DNA from: Candidatus Rhodoferax bjergmarkensis
GTDB lineage: Bacteria > Pseudomonadota > Gammaproteobacteria > Burkholderiales > Burkholderiaceae_C
Assembly: GCA_016708345.1 (NCBI GenBank)
Contig: JADJFX010000016.1
Coordinates: 1 to 64,000 of the forward strand
Length of the DNA: 64,000 nucleotides
Direction: 5' to 3'
Shown: in pieces, positions 49,625 through 58,200 of the stretch
How positions within the stretch are numbered: position 1 is the stretch's first letter
How the letters are laid out: each line of letters opens with the position of its first letter
Position numbers and translations under genes: made by a program
The notes under the pieces: generated by a model
Databases searched by the model: none
What the model saw: only the letters and a program-made list of their open reading frames with translations
What the model was told of the DNA's origin: nothing

Positions 49625-51019
49625 TTGAACAATATGGTGCAGTGGTGGCTGTTGGCTTTGGGTGTTGTGAATGGGATGGGTTTGTTGTGGTTTGCTTTGC
49701 GCATGGTTGGCAGCGCTGCGCCAGCGGCGGCGGAGCAAAGCAGGGCTGAGTTGTTGGCGGCGCTGCAACGCAGTACAGAGCGGATGCAGCAACTCGAGCG
49801 CGAGTTGCGCCGGGAAATTGGCGAATCCGCACGAAGCGGGAGGCAGGAACTGACGCAGAACCTGGCCACTTTTCAGCAGACTCTTGTGCAGCAGGGGGCT
49901 GAGGCCACGCGCACCCAAAACGCGCAGATTGATGCGTTCGGTCAGCAGCTCGCGCTGCTGCAAAAGACGCTGAGTGATACCTTGACCACCCAGCTGTCAG
50001 GGGTGAGCGAGTCCAACGCGCGGCGCATGAATGAAATCCGAGAAACACTTGAAAAGCAGTTGGCGCAGTTGCAAACCACCAACTCGGCCAAGCTCGATGA
50101 AATGCGCGCCACGGTGGATGAAAAGCTGCAGGCTACGCTGCAAACCCGCTTGGGAGAAAGCTTCAAGCAGGTAGCCGACCGGCTGGAGCAGGTGCACAAA
50201 GGTCTGGGCGAAATGCAGACGCTGGCGCAGGGGGTTGGTGACCTCAAACACTTGCTGACCAACGTGAAAACCCGTGGAATTTTTGGTGAGGCGCAGCTGG
50301 CTGGGCTGTTGGAGCAGGTGTTTGTGACCGACCAATACGCAGCGCAGGTGGCCACGCGTCCGGGCAGCAAAAACGTGGTGGATTTTGCCATCAAGCTGCC
50401 TGGCCGATCCGAGCACGGCGAGCCGCTGTGGCTGCCGATTGACGCCAAGTTTCCGAATGAAGATTACGAGCGTTTGCTCGATGCTCAGGGCCGGGCGGAC
50501 GCTCTCGGGGCTGAGGTGGCGGGCAGGGCGCTGGAGCTTCGCATTCGGCTGGAGGCCAAGTCCATTGCAGAAAAATATGTTGAACCGCCCCACACCACTG
50601 ATTTCGCGATTTTGTTTTTGCCTACCGAAGGCTTGTATGCCGAAGTACTGCGCCGCCCTGGTTTGATGGAGGCCTTGCAGCGCGAGCACCGGATCACGCT
50701 GGCCGGGCCAACCACACTGTTGGCCATGCTCAGTTCCCTGCAAATGGGCTTTCGCACGCTGGCGCTGGAGAAACGCTCCAGCGAGGTGTGGCAAGTTCTC
50801 GGTGCGGTCAAGACCGAGTTTGGCAAATTTGGTGATGTGCTGGCCAAGGTCAAGTCGCAAACCGAAACGGTGCTCAAAACGCTGGACAGCGCCGAGACCC
50901 GCAGCCGGGCCATGGGCCGTGCGCTCAAAAAAGTGCAGGCACTGCCGGAAACCGAAGTGCAGGCGCTGATTCCGATGGACAAGGACTTCGACACTGAAGC
51001 GGGAACTGACCGGGTGTGA
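49625..51019 (+). CDS. rmuC: DNA recombination protein RmuC
   Basis: The product has an N-terminal membrane helix (VQWWLLALGVVNGMGLLWFA) and a long coiled coil (residues 40-200). The RmuC nuclease-like domain follows, with TRGIFGEAQLAGLLEQVFV, PLWLPIDAKFPNEDYERLLD (a PD-(D/E)XK-type Asp) and FLPTEGLYAEVLRRPGL. RmuC limits inversions at short inverted repeats. TTG 49625 is chosen because GGAGGA lies 7 nt upstream; ATG 49634 or an upstream ATG at 49610 are alternatives. It is divergent from the cyclase gene. Confidence 0.9.
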   Translation: MNNMVQWWLLALGVVNGMGLLWFALRMVGSAAPAAAEQSRAELLAALQRSTERMQQLERELRREIGESARSGRQELTQNLATFQQTLVQQGAEATRTQNAQIDAFGQQLALLQKTLSDTLTTQLSGVSESNARRMNEIRETLEKQLAQLQTTNSAKLDEMRATVDEKLQATLQTRLGESFKQVADRLEQVHKGLGEMQTLAQGVGDLKHLLTNVKTRGIFGEAQLAGLLEQVFVTDQYAAQVATRPGSKNVVDFAIKLPGRSEHGEPLWLPIDAKFPNEDYERLLDAQGRADALGAEVAGRALELRIRLEAKSIAEKYVEPPHTTDFAILFLPTEGLYAEVLRRPGLMEALQREHRITLAGPTTLLAMLSSLQMGFRTLALEKRSSEVWQVLGAVKTEFGKFGDVLAKVKSQTETVLKTLDSAETRSRAMGRALKKVQALPETEVQALIPMDKDFDTEAGTDRV

Positions 51020-51043
51020 ACCGGGTATCAGCCGGGTGTCAGC

Positions 51044-51931
51044 CTAAAGTCCGTAAAACTGCCGAATCGCATCCCAGGCGTCTTGTGGCGTGTCGACATA
51101 GGTGAATAGCTTGAGGTCAGCGGCCGAGATGACGCCTTCTTCCACCAGCACTTCCATGTTGATCAGCCGCTTCCAGTACTCGGTGCCGAAAATGACGATC
51201 GGCACTTGCTTGGCTTTGCGTGTCTGGACCAAGGTGATGATTTCAAACAATTCGTCCAAGGTGCCAAATCCGCCAGGAAAGGCCACCAGTGCTTTGGCCC
51301 GCATCATGAAGTGCATTTTGCGCAGCGCAAAATAATGGAACTTGAAGCTTAAATTGGGAGTGATGTAAGGGTTTGGGCTTTGTTCATGCGGCAAGGCAAT
51401 GTTCAGACCGACGCTCAGGGCACCTGCCTCGTGGGCACCCCGGTTGGCTGCTTCCATGATGCCGGGACCACCGCCGGTAGCAATGAACAGCCGTTCTTCG
51501 TGCTTTCGGTGCGCACTGAAGTCCGCCACCAGCCGGGCAAACAAGCGGGCCTGGTCATAGTAGTGAGCATTTCTTTGCTGGCGCTTGGCATTGATCAAGG
51601 CAGCGGCATCGCCGCTCGCCAGTGCTTTTGTCATCGCAGCGTTGGCCTCTTCAGGCGACGCAAAACGGGCGCTGCCAAACACGACGATGGTGTTTTCAAT
51701 GCCCTGCTCGGACTGCTCCATGTCGGGCTTGAGCAGTTCCAGTTGAAAACGAATACCGCGGGTTTCACGCCGCAGCAAAAATTCAGGATCGGCAAAGGCC
51801 AAGCGGTTGGCATCCGCTTGGAGCTTGTTGCCTTGGGCAGAATGATTTTGCAGCGTCTCCCAAGCTTTGACCAGAACACGATCTACCAGGCGACGCTCGG
51901 AAAGGGGGTGAGGTTTCTTCATGGAGCCCAT
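51044..51931 (-). CDS. LOG-family protein (TIGR00730-like nucleotide phosphoribohydrolase)
   Basis: The protein carries the LOG signature FPGGFGTLDELFEIITLVQT and the nucleotide motif FIATGGGPGIMEAANRGAHE, with the catalytic arginine region KMHFMMRAKALVAF. LOG enzymes release the base from AMP or cytokinin-type nucleotides. It has an extra N-terminal region of about 100 residues compared with minimal LOG proteins, as in the longer bacterial group. The exact start (51931, 51922 or an upstream GTG) is uncertain. Confidence 0.85.
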   Translation of the reverse strand: MGSMKKPHPLSERRLVDRVLVKAWETLQNHSAQGNKLQADANRLAFADPEFLLRRETRGIRFQLELLKPDMEQSEQGIENTIVVFGSARFASPEEANAAMTKALASGDAAALINAKRQQRNAHYYDQARLFARLVADFSAHRKHEERLFIATGGGPGIMEAANRGAHEAGALSVGLNIALPHEQSPNPYITPNLSFKFHYFALRKMHFMMRAKALVAFPGGFGTLDELFEIITLVQTRKAKQVPIVIFGTEYWKRLINMEVLVEEGVISAADLKLFTYVDTPQDAWDAIRQFYGL

Positions 51932-51976
51932 TGTGTGCGAAAACGGCACCTGTTCACCAGCCCCCTCGCGTTCGGG

Positions 51977-53743
51977 TTAATCCGGGTAGCGCTGCATCAC
52001 ATATTCCCCCGGAGCATCGCACAAAACAGATTTGGCGGGTATGGTTTGTGCGGTTTCGGGCTTGGTGGAATGGGTACTGAGCCACTGGTGCCAAGCGGGC
52101 CACCATGAGCCTTCATACCGGGGAGCCTGGGCTGCCCACTGGCCGTGTTCAATCCAGGGGCCGTGGGCCTCACGGGTGCTCATCTGATAGCTTCTGTGGG
52201 CGTGTCCTGGTTCTGAAATGATGCCTGCGTTGTGGCCTCCACTGGTGAGTACAAAGGTCATCTCGGCATCACACAGGTGGTGCAATTTGTAGACCGAGGG
52301 CCACGGTGAAATGTGGTCGCGTTGGGTACCCACAATGAAGACCGGCACGCGGATGTCCGCCAGCGATACGGCACGCCCTTCGACCCGGTATGCACTGTTG
52401 GCCAATGCGTTGTGCAGGTACAAAGAGGTCAGGTACTCGTGGTGCATGCGGGCGGGCATGCGGGTGGTGTCGGCATTCCAGGCCATCAGATCATTGGGCT
52501 GCTCGCGCTCACCCATCAGGTATTCACGCATGCGCCGCGTCCACACCAAATCTCGGGAGTGTAAAAACTGGAACGATCCGGCCATTTGAGTGCCCGTCAG
52601 GTAACCTTTTCCTCGGGTGACGTTGTCCAGAAATCCGACCTGGCTTTCGTCAATGAACAAGCCCAACTCGCCCGGTTCCGAAAAATCTGTTTGCGCTGCC
52701 AGCAGTGTCATACTTTTAAGCGTCGGTAAATCGTCTGCGCCCGACACGCCGCCTTTGCGGGCCAATGCGGCGGCGGCAATCGCCAGCAGCGTGCCGCCCA
52801 GGCAATAACCCATGGCATGCACACCGGGGGCCTTTTCACTGAGTGAACCGACTGCACGCAGGGCATCTAGCACCCCCAGGCGCAGGTAGTCGTCCATGGA
52901 CAGTGCGTGGTCGGCGGCATGCGGATTGCGCCATGAGAGCATGTACACGGTGTGTCCCTGTCCTACCAGGTAGGCGACCATCGAGTTATGGGGCGAGAGA
53001 TCGAGGATGTAGTACTTCATGATCCACGAAGGGATGATCAAGACAGGTTCGGGGTGCACGGTGGGGGTTTGCGCCTCGTAGCGAATCAGTTCAATCAACT
53101 CATTGCGGTACACCACCTTGCCGGGGGTGGTTGCCACTTCGTGGCCTACTCTGAAGTGCGGTGCCGGTTCGTCCTTATGGGTGGTGCCTGCAACATCGTG
53201 CAGCCAGTTCTGCAGCCCTTTGAGCAGGTGGGCACCATTCGATTGTGCAACGTCCTCCAGTACCACTGGATTGGTAGGCAGCCAATTGGCCGGCGCCATG
53301 ACGCCCAGCCATTGCTGTGCGAAAAAATGAGCCATGTCAGTGTGGTGTGCTGTCACGCCCGGCACCTGCGTGGCTTCACGCCAGAAAGCTTCTGTGTTGC
53401 GAAAGTTTGCGCGCACTTGGTTGAACGGCCAACGTGCCCATGCCTCATGGCGAAACCGGGGGTCATCATCAGCAATGCCTTCATCATCTTCTGCATTGCG
53501 ATGGATTTTGAGACTGTCTTTGGCCAGTTTGATCCCCAGGGCCGCCAGTTCAAGTTGCCTGCCGGGTGAAACGCCCAGATGCCAGGCCCAGTCGGCTGTT
53601 GCCAGTGCCAGCGATACGGGAGAGATGCCGCCAGTCAGCGGTGCGGCTGCTGAGTGCACCAGCCGGTCAAGTCGCTTGGTAGGTGTTTCCTTGGCTTTGG
53701 GGGATTCAATCCATTTTGGCGATTGGTTTTTTTTTGAGATCAT
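51977..53743 (-). CDS. phaC: Class I poly(3-hydroxybutyrate) synthase
   Basis: The 588-residue protein has the PhaC N-terminal domain (FNQVRANFRNTEAFWREATQ) and the alpha/beta hydrolase core. The lipase-like box is AMGYCLGGTLLAI, whose cysteine is the polymerising nucleophile. The aspartate is in VGTQRDHISPW and the histidine in LTSGGHNAGI. SWRNPHAADHAL is also characteristic. It polymerises 3-hydroxybutyryl-CoA into storage granules. No phaA or phaB is adjacent. It overlaps the yqjK-like gene stop by 4 bp. Confidence 0.93.
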   Translation of the reverse strand: MISKKNQSPKWIESPKAKETPTKRLDRLVHSAAAPLTGGISPVSLALATADWAWHLGVSPGRQLELAALGIKLAKDSLKIHRNAEDDEGIADDDPRFRHEAWARWPFNQVRANFRNTEAFWREATQVPGVTAHHTDMAHFFAQQWLGVMAPANWLPTNPVVLEDVAQSNGAHLLKGLQNWLHDVAGTTHKDEPAPHFRVGHEVATTPGKVVYRNELIELIRYEAQTPTVHPEPVLIIPSWIMKYYILDLSPHNSMVAYLVGQGHTVYMLSWRNPHAADHALSMDDYLRLGVLDALRAVGSLSEKAPGVHAMGYCLGGTLLAIAAAALARKGGVSGADDLPTLKSMTLLAAQTDFSEPGELGLFIDESQVGFLDNVTRGKGYLTGTQMAGSFQFLHSRDLVWTRRMREYLMGEREQPNDLMAWNADTTRMPARMHHEYLTSLYLHNALANSAYRVEGRAVSLADIRVPVFIVGTQRDHISPWPSVYKLHHLCDAEMTFVLTSGGHNAGIISEPGHAHRSYQMSTREAHGPWIEHGQWAAQAPRYEGSWWPAWHQWLSTHSTKPETAQTIPAKSVLCDAPGEYVMQRYPD

Positions 53744-54051
53744 GACTTTATGTTCATTTCAGAAAGGGGAAGGGTGGCCATCAGGTTGCGAGTCCGTTGG
53801 TAGGTGTTCCATACCCACCATAAACGGCTACCCCAACGCATCACGCCTCGTGGCCGAAGGATAAGGACAAGGAGCAAGGCGCCCACAGGCCACTGAGGGT
53901 TTCGGTACAGCCACTGCAAACCCGCTTGAGCCTGATCGGCTAAACCCAAAGGTCTTTTAATGACTTGTACTTGGCTGGAAAAAGTAATGCGCAGCTCTGC
54001 GCTGCGTATCAGCAAACGTTGCTGGCGCAGAATCAGGTCATCGTTGTTCAT
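53740..54051 (-). CDS. YqjK-like protein
   Basis: ATG 54051 (NNDDLILRQQRLLIRSAELR) gives 103 residues. An N-terminal amphipathic part with arginine-rich helices precedes a hydrophobic segment (WPVGALLLVLILRPRG). This is the YqjK pattern seen as the third gene of yqjD-yqjE-yqjK sets, which is the order here. It overlaps yqjE by 14 bp upstream and phaC by 4 bp downstream. Function is not established. Confidence 0.72.
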   Translation of the reverse strand: MNNDDLILRQQRLLIRSAELRITFSSQVQVIKRPLGLADQAQAGLQWLYRNPQWPVGALLLVLILRPRGVMRWGSRLWWVWNTYQRTRNLMATLPLSEMNIKS

Positions 54052-54439
54052 GTGGATCTGATGCTTGAAGACTGGCCAGGTCTCGTTTGAGTTCGGCCAG
54101 GCTGGTGTCAAAAAGCCCAGTCGGGCTGCTCATGCGCCTGCGAGCCTCATTCATCAAGAATGTTCCTGCTGCAAGAAAAAGCAAGGCCATCACACCAACT
54201 GCCGCCAAGCGATAGCCTTCCCAAAAAAGCAAAATGACGAAGCCGCACAGCAACACCAAGCCAACGCCCAATACCAGCAGGGCTACTGCGCCCCAAATCA
54301 GGCCGTCAAAAAAACGCCGTTTGCCAAGCTCGATTTCGGTACCGAGCAGGTCAAGCCGCACTTGACCCATTTCAAGCACGGTGGCGAACAAACGCCGCAG
54401 TGAGGCAAAGAATCCACTGGCTTGGACAGGAGCGCTCAT
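54038..54439 (-). CDS. YqjE-like membrane protein (phage holin superfamily III)
   Basis: The 133-residue product has two adjacent membrane helices (LIWGAVALLVLGVGLVLLCG and LAAVGVMALLFLAAGTFLMN). They are preceded by a charged N-terminal helix (LRRLFATVLEMGQVRLDLLG), the YqjE/DUF1469 layout. The holin label is structural only; these are chromosomal stress or envelope proteins. It is the middle gene of a three-gene set. Confidence 0.8.
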   Translation of the reverse strand: MSAPVQASGFFASLRRLFATVLEMGQVRLDLLGTEIELGKRRFFDGLIWGAVALLVLGVGLVLLCGFVILLFWEGYRLAAVGVMALLFLAAGTFLMNEARRRMSSPTGLFDTSLAELKRDLASLQASDPHEQR

Positions 54440-54451
54440 GCCCAGTTGGGT

Positions 54452-54763
54452 CTAGCGTCGACCAACCAGCAAACCAACCACCAAACCGACACCAGCAGCA
54501 ATGCCGATCGCAGTCCAAGGGTTTTCATGCACATATTCGTCGGTGGCAAGACCGGCAGCTTTGGCCTTGGCAACGGCTGTCTCCTGCAACAGCGCCAGAT
54601 CCGCCTTGGCTTGGCTCAATTTGGCCTGTACCCGACCCCGCACTTCGGCAGCGCTCTCGCTGGCTTGGTCAGCGGTCATGCGCAAAAGTTCTTCTGCATC
54701 GGCGACCACCACACGCAGATCGTTCATCAGTTTTTCTTTGCTGGCCGTTGTCATCTCATTCAT
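54452..54763 (-). CDS. DUF883 (YqjD/ElaB-type) membrane-anchored protein
   Basis: A long helical region (LMNDLRVVVADAEELLRMTA) is followed by the conserved tail VHENPWTAIGIAAGVGLVVG with LLVGRR, the C-terminal membrane anchor typical of ElaB/YqjD. E. coli YqjD binds ribosomes at the membrane in stationary phase. The 103-residue length is standard. It is the first gene of the set, 12 bp before yqjE. Confidence 0.88.
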   Translation of the reverse strand: MNEMTTASKEKLMNDLRVVVADAEELLRMTADQASESAAEVRGRVQAKLSQAKADLALLQETAVAKAKAAGLATDEYVHENPWTAIGIAAGVGLVVGLLVGRR

Positions 54764-54877
54764 GCTAATCCTTCATGTTGTTGATACCCCGGCCCGATGT
54801 TAGCCGGAGTTGTTTTTCAAAAGTTGACAATCATCAAGTTCAGAGGGATGAGTTGAGTCGTGTTTTTCCTGTGCTGC

Positions 54878-55786
54878 TTACCCCTTTGCGGCAGCTTGAG
54901 CCAGCGCATGGGCAATAGGCACGGCCATGCTGATGGCGTTGCAGGGATGGGGGATACAGTCAGTACTCCACACTTCGTGAACACCCGCGTCCAACATGAA
55001 CTGCAGGGCGTCGTCGGCGAACAGTGCGTGGGTTACCGCGACATCAACGCTGGCGGCACCAACGGCCAGTAACTGGCGCGTGGTTTGTGCAATGGTGTGG
55101 CCGGTACTCACCACATCGTCCAGCAACACCACATGTCGTCCGACCACGGCCAAGTCGGGTAGCGCCACTTCAACGGCGCGATCGCCACGGCGAACTTTTT
55201 TGCACACCGCGTGGTCAAAGCCATGACGCGACGCCGCCAAGGCAATCCACTGTGCTGACTCCTCGTCCGGTCCCATCAGCAACGGATTTTTTCGGTGCTG
55301 TGCAATCAGATCAGACAGTAGTGGTGCACCGCTGAGCACCACGGCACGGGCGACCGGCACTGCTTGTTCCAACGAGGCAACCCGGTGCAGATGGGGGTCA
55401 ACGGTGATCACTGCGTCGAAGAGGTCTGCCAGAAAACGACCCACAATGCGCTGGCTGATGACTTCACCAGGATGAAAGGCCATGTCCTGGCGCATATAAG
55501 CCAGGTAAGGTGCAACCAGTGTCATGTGCTTGGCCCCCAGCAGGCGTGCGGTTTGCGCGGCCAGAAGCAACTCAATCAGCTTTTCGTTGGGGTGGCTCAA
55601 TGAACGCAGGATGACGACATGTTCTGGCAATGTTTCCGGCAAACGCAGCTTGATTTCTCCGTCTGGAAAACGGTGGCGCTGCATTACAGCAAGGGGCATG
55701 GAGGCGGCTTCGGCAATGCGCTGGGCACTTTCAAGTTCATCGTCAAAGCACAGCAAGACGGACTTTGACAGGGGGGATGGGTGCAT
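54878..55786 (-). CDS. Ribose-phosphate pyrophosphokinase-like protein
   Basis: The 302-residue protein is PRPP synthetase-like. It has HRFPDGEIKLRLPE, the catalytic-flexible loop area MTLVAPYLAYMRQDMAFHPG, ITVDPHLHR and the ribose-5-phosphate loop VVLLDDVVSTGHTIAQTT. It differs from the housekeeping Prs in several motifs and is coupled by a 1-bp overlap (TGATG) to the phosphorylase gene upstream. The pair may convert AMP-derived ribose phosphates. It could have another diphosphokinase-like role. Confidence 0.85.
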   Translation of the reverse strand: MHPSPLSKSVLLCFDDELESAQRIAEAASMPLAVMQRHRFPDGEIKLRLPETLPEHVVILRSLSHPNEKLIELLLAAQTARLLGAKHMTLVAPYLAYMRQDMAFHPGEVISQRIVGRFLADLFDAVITVDPHLHRVASLEQAVPVARAVVLSGAPLLSDLIAQHRKNPLLMGPDEESAQWIALAASRHGFDHAVCKKVRRGDRAVEVALPDLAVVGRHVVLLDDVVSTGHTIAQTTRQLLAVGAASVDVAVTHALFADDALQFMLDAGVHEVWSTDCIPHPCNAISMAVPIAHALAQAAAKG

Positions 55787-57384
55787 CAGAACTCCACAAA
55801 AACATGGGGTATGTCGTCGGGTTGGCCAATTGCGTACCCACTGGACTTGGCGCAGGCTTGGCGGGCAAATTCAAGATCGCTTTGAAAGCTGGCATGAACA
55901 CGGTACAAGACGTCGCCCGAAGCTACTGCGTCGCCCAGCTTGCGAAACAGATCAACGCCGGCACCAATGACTTTGGGTGCACCGGCCACTCGGGCGATGC
56001 GCGCCACCTGAAGGTTGTCAATGCTGGTGACAACGCCCGATTCAACGGCCAAAACCTCAAAAGTCAGGCTTCCGAGTTGCGGGTGGTTGTGGTCAAAAGG
56101 TTTGGCACCTTGCGCGGCAAGGATGGCATTCATTTTGGCCAAGGCCCGGCCAGAATCCAGGATGTCCCGCGCTATGGCGAAACCGTCGCCGCCCCGCACA
56201 TCCGGGTGGCACTCAATCAGGCGACCAGCCAGGCGCAGGGATTTTTGTCGCAAATCGTTCGGTGCCCGCGGGTCGTTTTCCAGCACCCGCATCACATCGC
56301 GGGCTTCAAGCACCGGCCCAATGCCGTTGCCGATGGGTTGACGACCATCGGTGATCACCACGTCCAGTGACAAATGAATGCGGCTTGCGACGTATTGAAA
56401 AATTCTGCGCAGACGCTGGGCCTCTGGCATGGAGCGGACCTTGGCGGTGGGGCCAATCGGAATATCGAGCACCAGATGGGTGGAGCCGGCCGCGATTTTT
56501 TTCGACAGAATTGAGGCCACCATCTGCCCCGGCGAATCCAGTGCCAGTGGGCGTTCCACAGAAATCAGAACATCGTCCGCTGGTGATAAATTGGCCGTGC
56601 CACCCCAGGCCAGGCAGGCACGGTGCTCCCGCACGATGTCGGCCAGCTTTTCAAAAGGCAGTTCTACCGTGGCCAACACCTCCATGGTGTCGGCCGTGCC
56701 GGCCGGGGAGGTGATGGCGCGTGAGGATGTTTTGGGGCACAGCAGGCCATGCGCTGCCACGATGGGTGCCACCAGCATGGAGGTGCGGTTGCCGGGAATG
56801 CCGCCGATGCAGTGCTTGTCGACCACCAGCGGTTCGTGCCAGTCCAGCTTTCTGCCGCTGGCGACCATGGCTTCAGTCAGGTAGTAAACCTCTTCGCGGT
56901 CCAGTTCATCCCGATGGGTGGCGACAACGAAGGCGGTCAACTCAATTTTGGAATAGCGCAAATCAGCGATATCACGCACGATGCTGTGAAAGTCCTCACG
57001 CCCGAGCCTTTCGCCCGCCAGTTTTCGGTAAAGCGCACCAATGGATTCTGGCGGTTCGGCTTGCGACACGGACGCCGTGTGGCCGTCTTGAACGGCTAAC
57101 TGCAAAAAGGCATCCTCTGACAAGCCAAGTTCGTTACAGCCGACGATCGAAGCATCATCGACCACATTCAGTGTTGCCAAAATGCGTCGGCCATTGGCCC
57201 GAACCTCGACCTTCGACAGAGCCTGAAATCCTTCCGCGCGGTAGACGGCGCAGTCCCGGTGCAGGTAGGCAACGTTTTCGCGGTAGGTGTCAATTGCTAC
57301 CCGGCGCAGGGCCAGGTTGGTTGCGGCGGTTGATTTTTCTGGCAGCGTAGCGGGAGCTGCTCGGTTTTGCGGTAATTGGCTCAT
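55786..57384 (-). CDS. AMP phosphorylase / thymidine phosphorylase (long, archaeal-type)
   Basis: The 532-residue protein is far longer than DeoA (about 440). It has the extra N-terminal domain of the archaeal AMP phosphorylase group (REDFHSIVRDIADLRYSKIE). Conserved blocks are VVDKHCIGGIPGNRTSMLVA (phosphate binding), KTSSRAITSPAGTADTMEVL and DGRQPIGNGIGPVLEARDVM. In archaea such enzymes make ribose 1,5-bisphosphate from AMP. No R15P isomerase or Rubisco gene is near. The coupled PRPP synthetase-like gene suggests a ribose-phosphate/nucleotide recycling role. NCBI-type naming would be thymidine phosphorylase family. Confidence 0.85.
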   Translation of the reverse strand: MSQLPQNRAAPATLPEKSTAATNLALRRVAIDTYRENVAYLHRDCAVYRAEGFQALSKVEVRANGRRILATLNVVDDASIVGCNELGLSEDAFLQLAVQDGHTASVSQAEPPESIGALYRKLAGERLGREDFHSIVRDIADLRYSKIELTAFVVATHRDELDREEVYYLTEAMVASGRKLDWHEPLVVDKHCIGGIPGNRTSMLVAPIVAAHGLLCPKTSSRAITSPAGTADTMEVLATVELPFEKLADIVREHRACLAWGGTANLSPADDVLISVERPLALDSPGQMVASILSKKIAAGSTHLVLDIPIGPTAKVRSMPEAQRLRRIFQYVASRIHLSLDVVITDGRQPIGNGIGPVLEARDVMRVLENDPRAPNDLRQKSLRLAGRLIECHPDVRGGDGFAIARDILDSGRALAKMNAILAAQGAKPFDHNHPQLGSLTFEVLAVESGVVTSIDNLQVARIARVAGAPKVIGAGVDLFRKLGDAVASGDVLYRVHASFQSDLEFARQACAKSSGYAIGQPDDIPHVFVEF

Positions 57385-57464
57385 GCTTCAAGCCTACACC
57401 GATTTTGCAGGCGGGGTCCATAGGCCAAACAAAACGAATCTGTTGAAAAGCGAGCGGTCAATTA

Positions 57465-57490
57465 AAAAGGCTTCCCTTGGGAAGCCTTTT
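57465..57490 (-). terminator. Terminator downstream of efp
   Basis: AAAAGGCTTCCC pairs with GGGAAGCCTTTT almost without a loop. On the minus strand it ends in a TTTTTAATT tract. It lies 28 bp after the efp stop. Confidence 0.8.
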
Positions 57491-57517
57491 GCAAGAAGCG
57501 CATGGGTGCGCAAATGG

Positions 57518-58072
57518 TTAAACGCGCTTGCGGTACTCACCCACTCGGGTGTCAATTTCAACCTTGTCGCCTTGAGCTACAAAAATTGGCACGCCGATCT
57601 CGAAACCGGTGGCAATCTTGGCGGGCTTGAGCACCTTGCCGGAGGTGTCGCCTTTGACGGCGGGTTCTGTCCAGGTGATTTCACGCACCACGCTGGTGGG
57701 CAGTTCGACCGAGATGGCCTTGCCGTCGTAAAACACCACTTCAAGGGCCATGCCGTCTTCAAGATAGTTCAGCGCGTCGCCCATGTTTTCGGCTTCCACT
57801 TCGTACTGGTTGTACTCGGCGTCCATGCACACGTACATGGGGTCGGCAAAGTAGGAGTAGGTGCAATCCTTTTTGTCCAGAATGACCTGGTCCATTTTGT
57901 CATCGGCCTTGAACACGACTTCGGTGCCGAAGTTGGCGATCAGGCTTTTGAGCTTCATGCGCACGGTGGCGGAATTGCGGCCACCACGGCTGTATTCGGT
58001 TTTCAGAACGACCATGGGGTCTTTGCCGTGCATGATGACGTTGCCTGCGCGGATTTCTTGAGCGATTTTCAT
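57518..58072 (-). CDS. efp: Translation elongation factor P (Arg32 type)
   Basis: ATG 58072 (MKIAQEIRAGNVIMHGKDPM) gives 184 residues, the normal length. The tip loop of domain I is YSRGGRNSATVRMK with arginine at position 32, the residue modified by rhamnose in Pseudomonas and Neisseria. The earP gene for that rhamnosyltransferase lies 128 bp upstream in the same direction. EF-P rescues ribosomes stalled at polyproline. Confidence 0.96.
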   Translation of the reverse strand: MKIAQEIRAGNVIMHGKDPMVVLKTEYSRGGRNSATVRMKLKSLIANFGTEVVFKADDKMDQVILDKKDCTYSYFADPMYVCMDAEYNQYEVEAENMGDALNYLEDGMALEVVFYDGKAISVELPTSVVREITWTEPAVKGDTSGKVLKPAKIATGFEIGVPIFVAQGDKVEIDTRVGEYRKRV

Positions 58073-58200
58073 AGCGATTGTGTGAAGGTTGGCCGCACAT
58101 AAGACGGCAAAATAGACGGCAAAATAAACAACGCCGATCTCACGGCGAGGGCGCAAGGCACTGGTTTTGAATCCAGTCGAATGCCGCAAAGCCCACTATT

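Noticed and set aside
55786..57384. Part of an archaeal-type AMP-Rubisco pathway
   Set aside because: No ribose-1,5-bisphosphate isomerase or Rubisco gene lies nearby, so only the phosphorylase activity is suggested.
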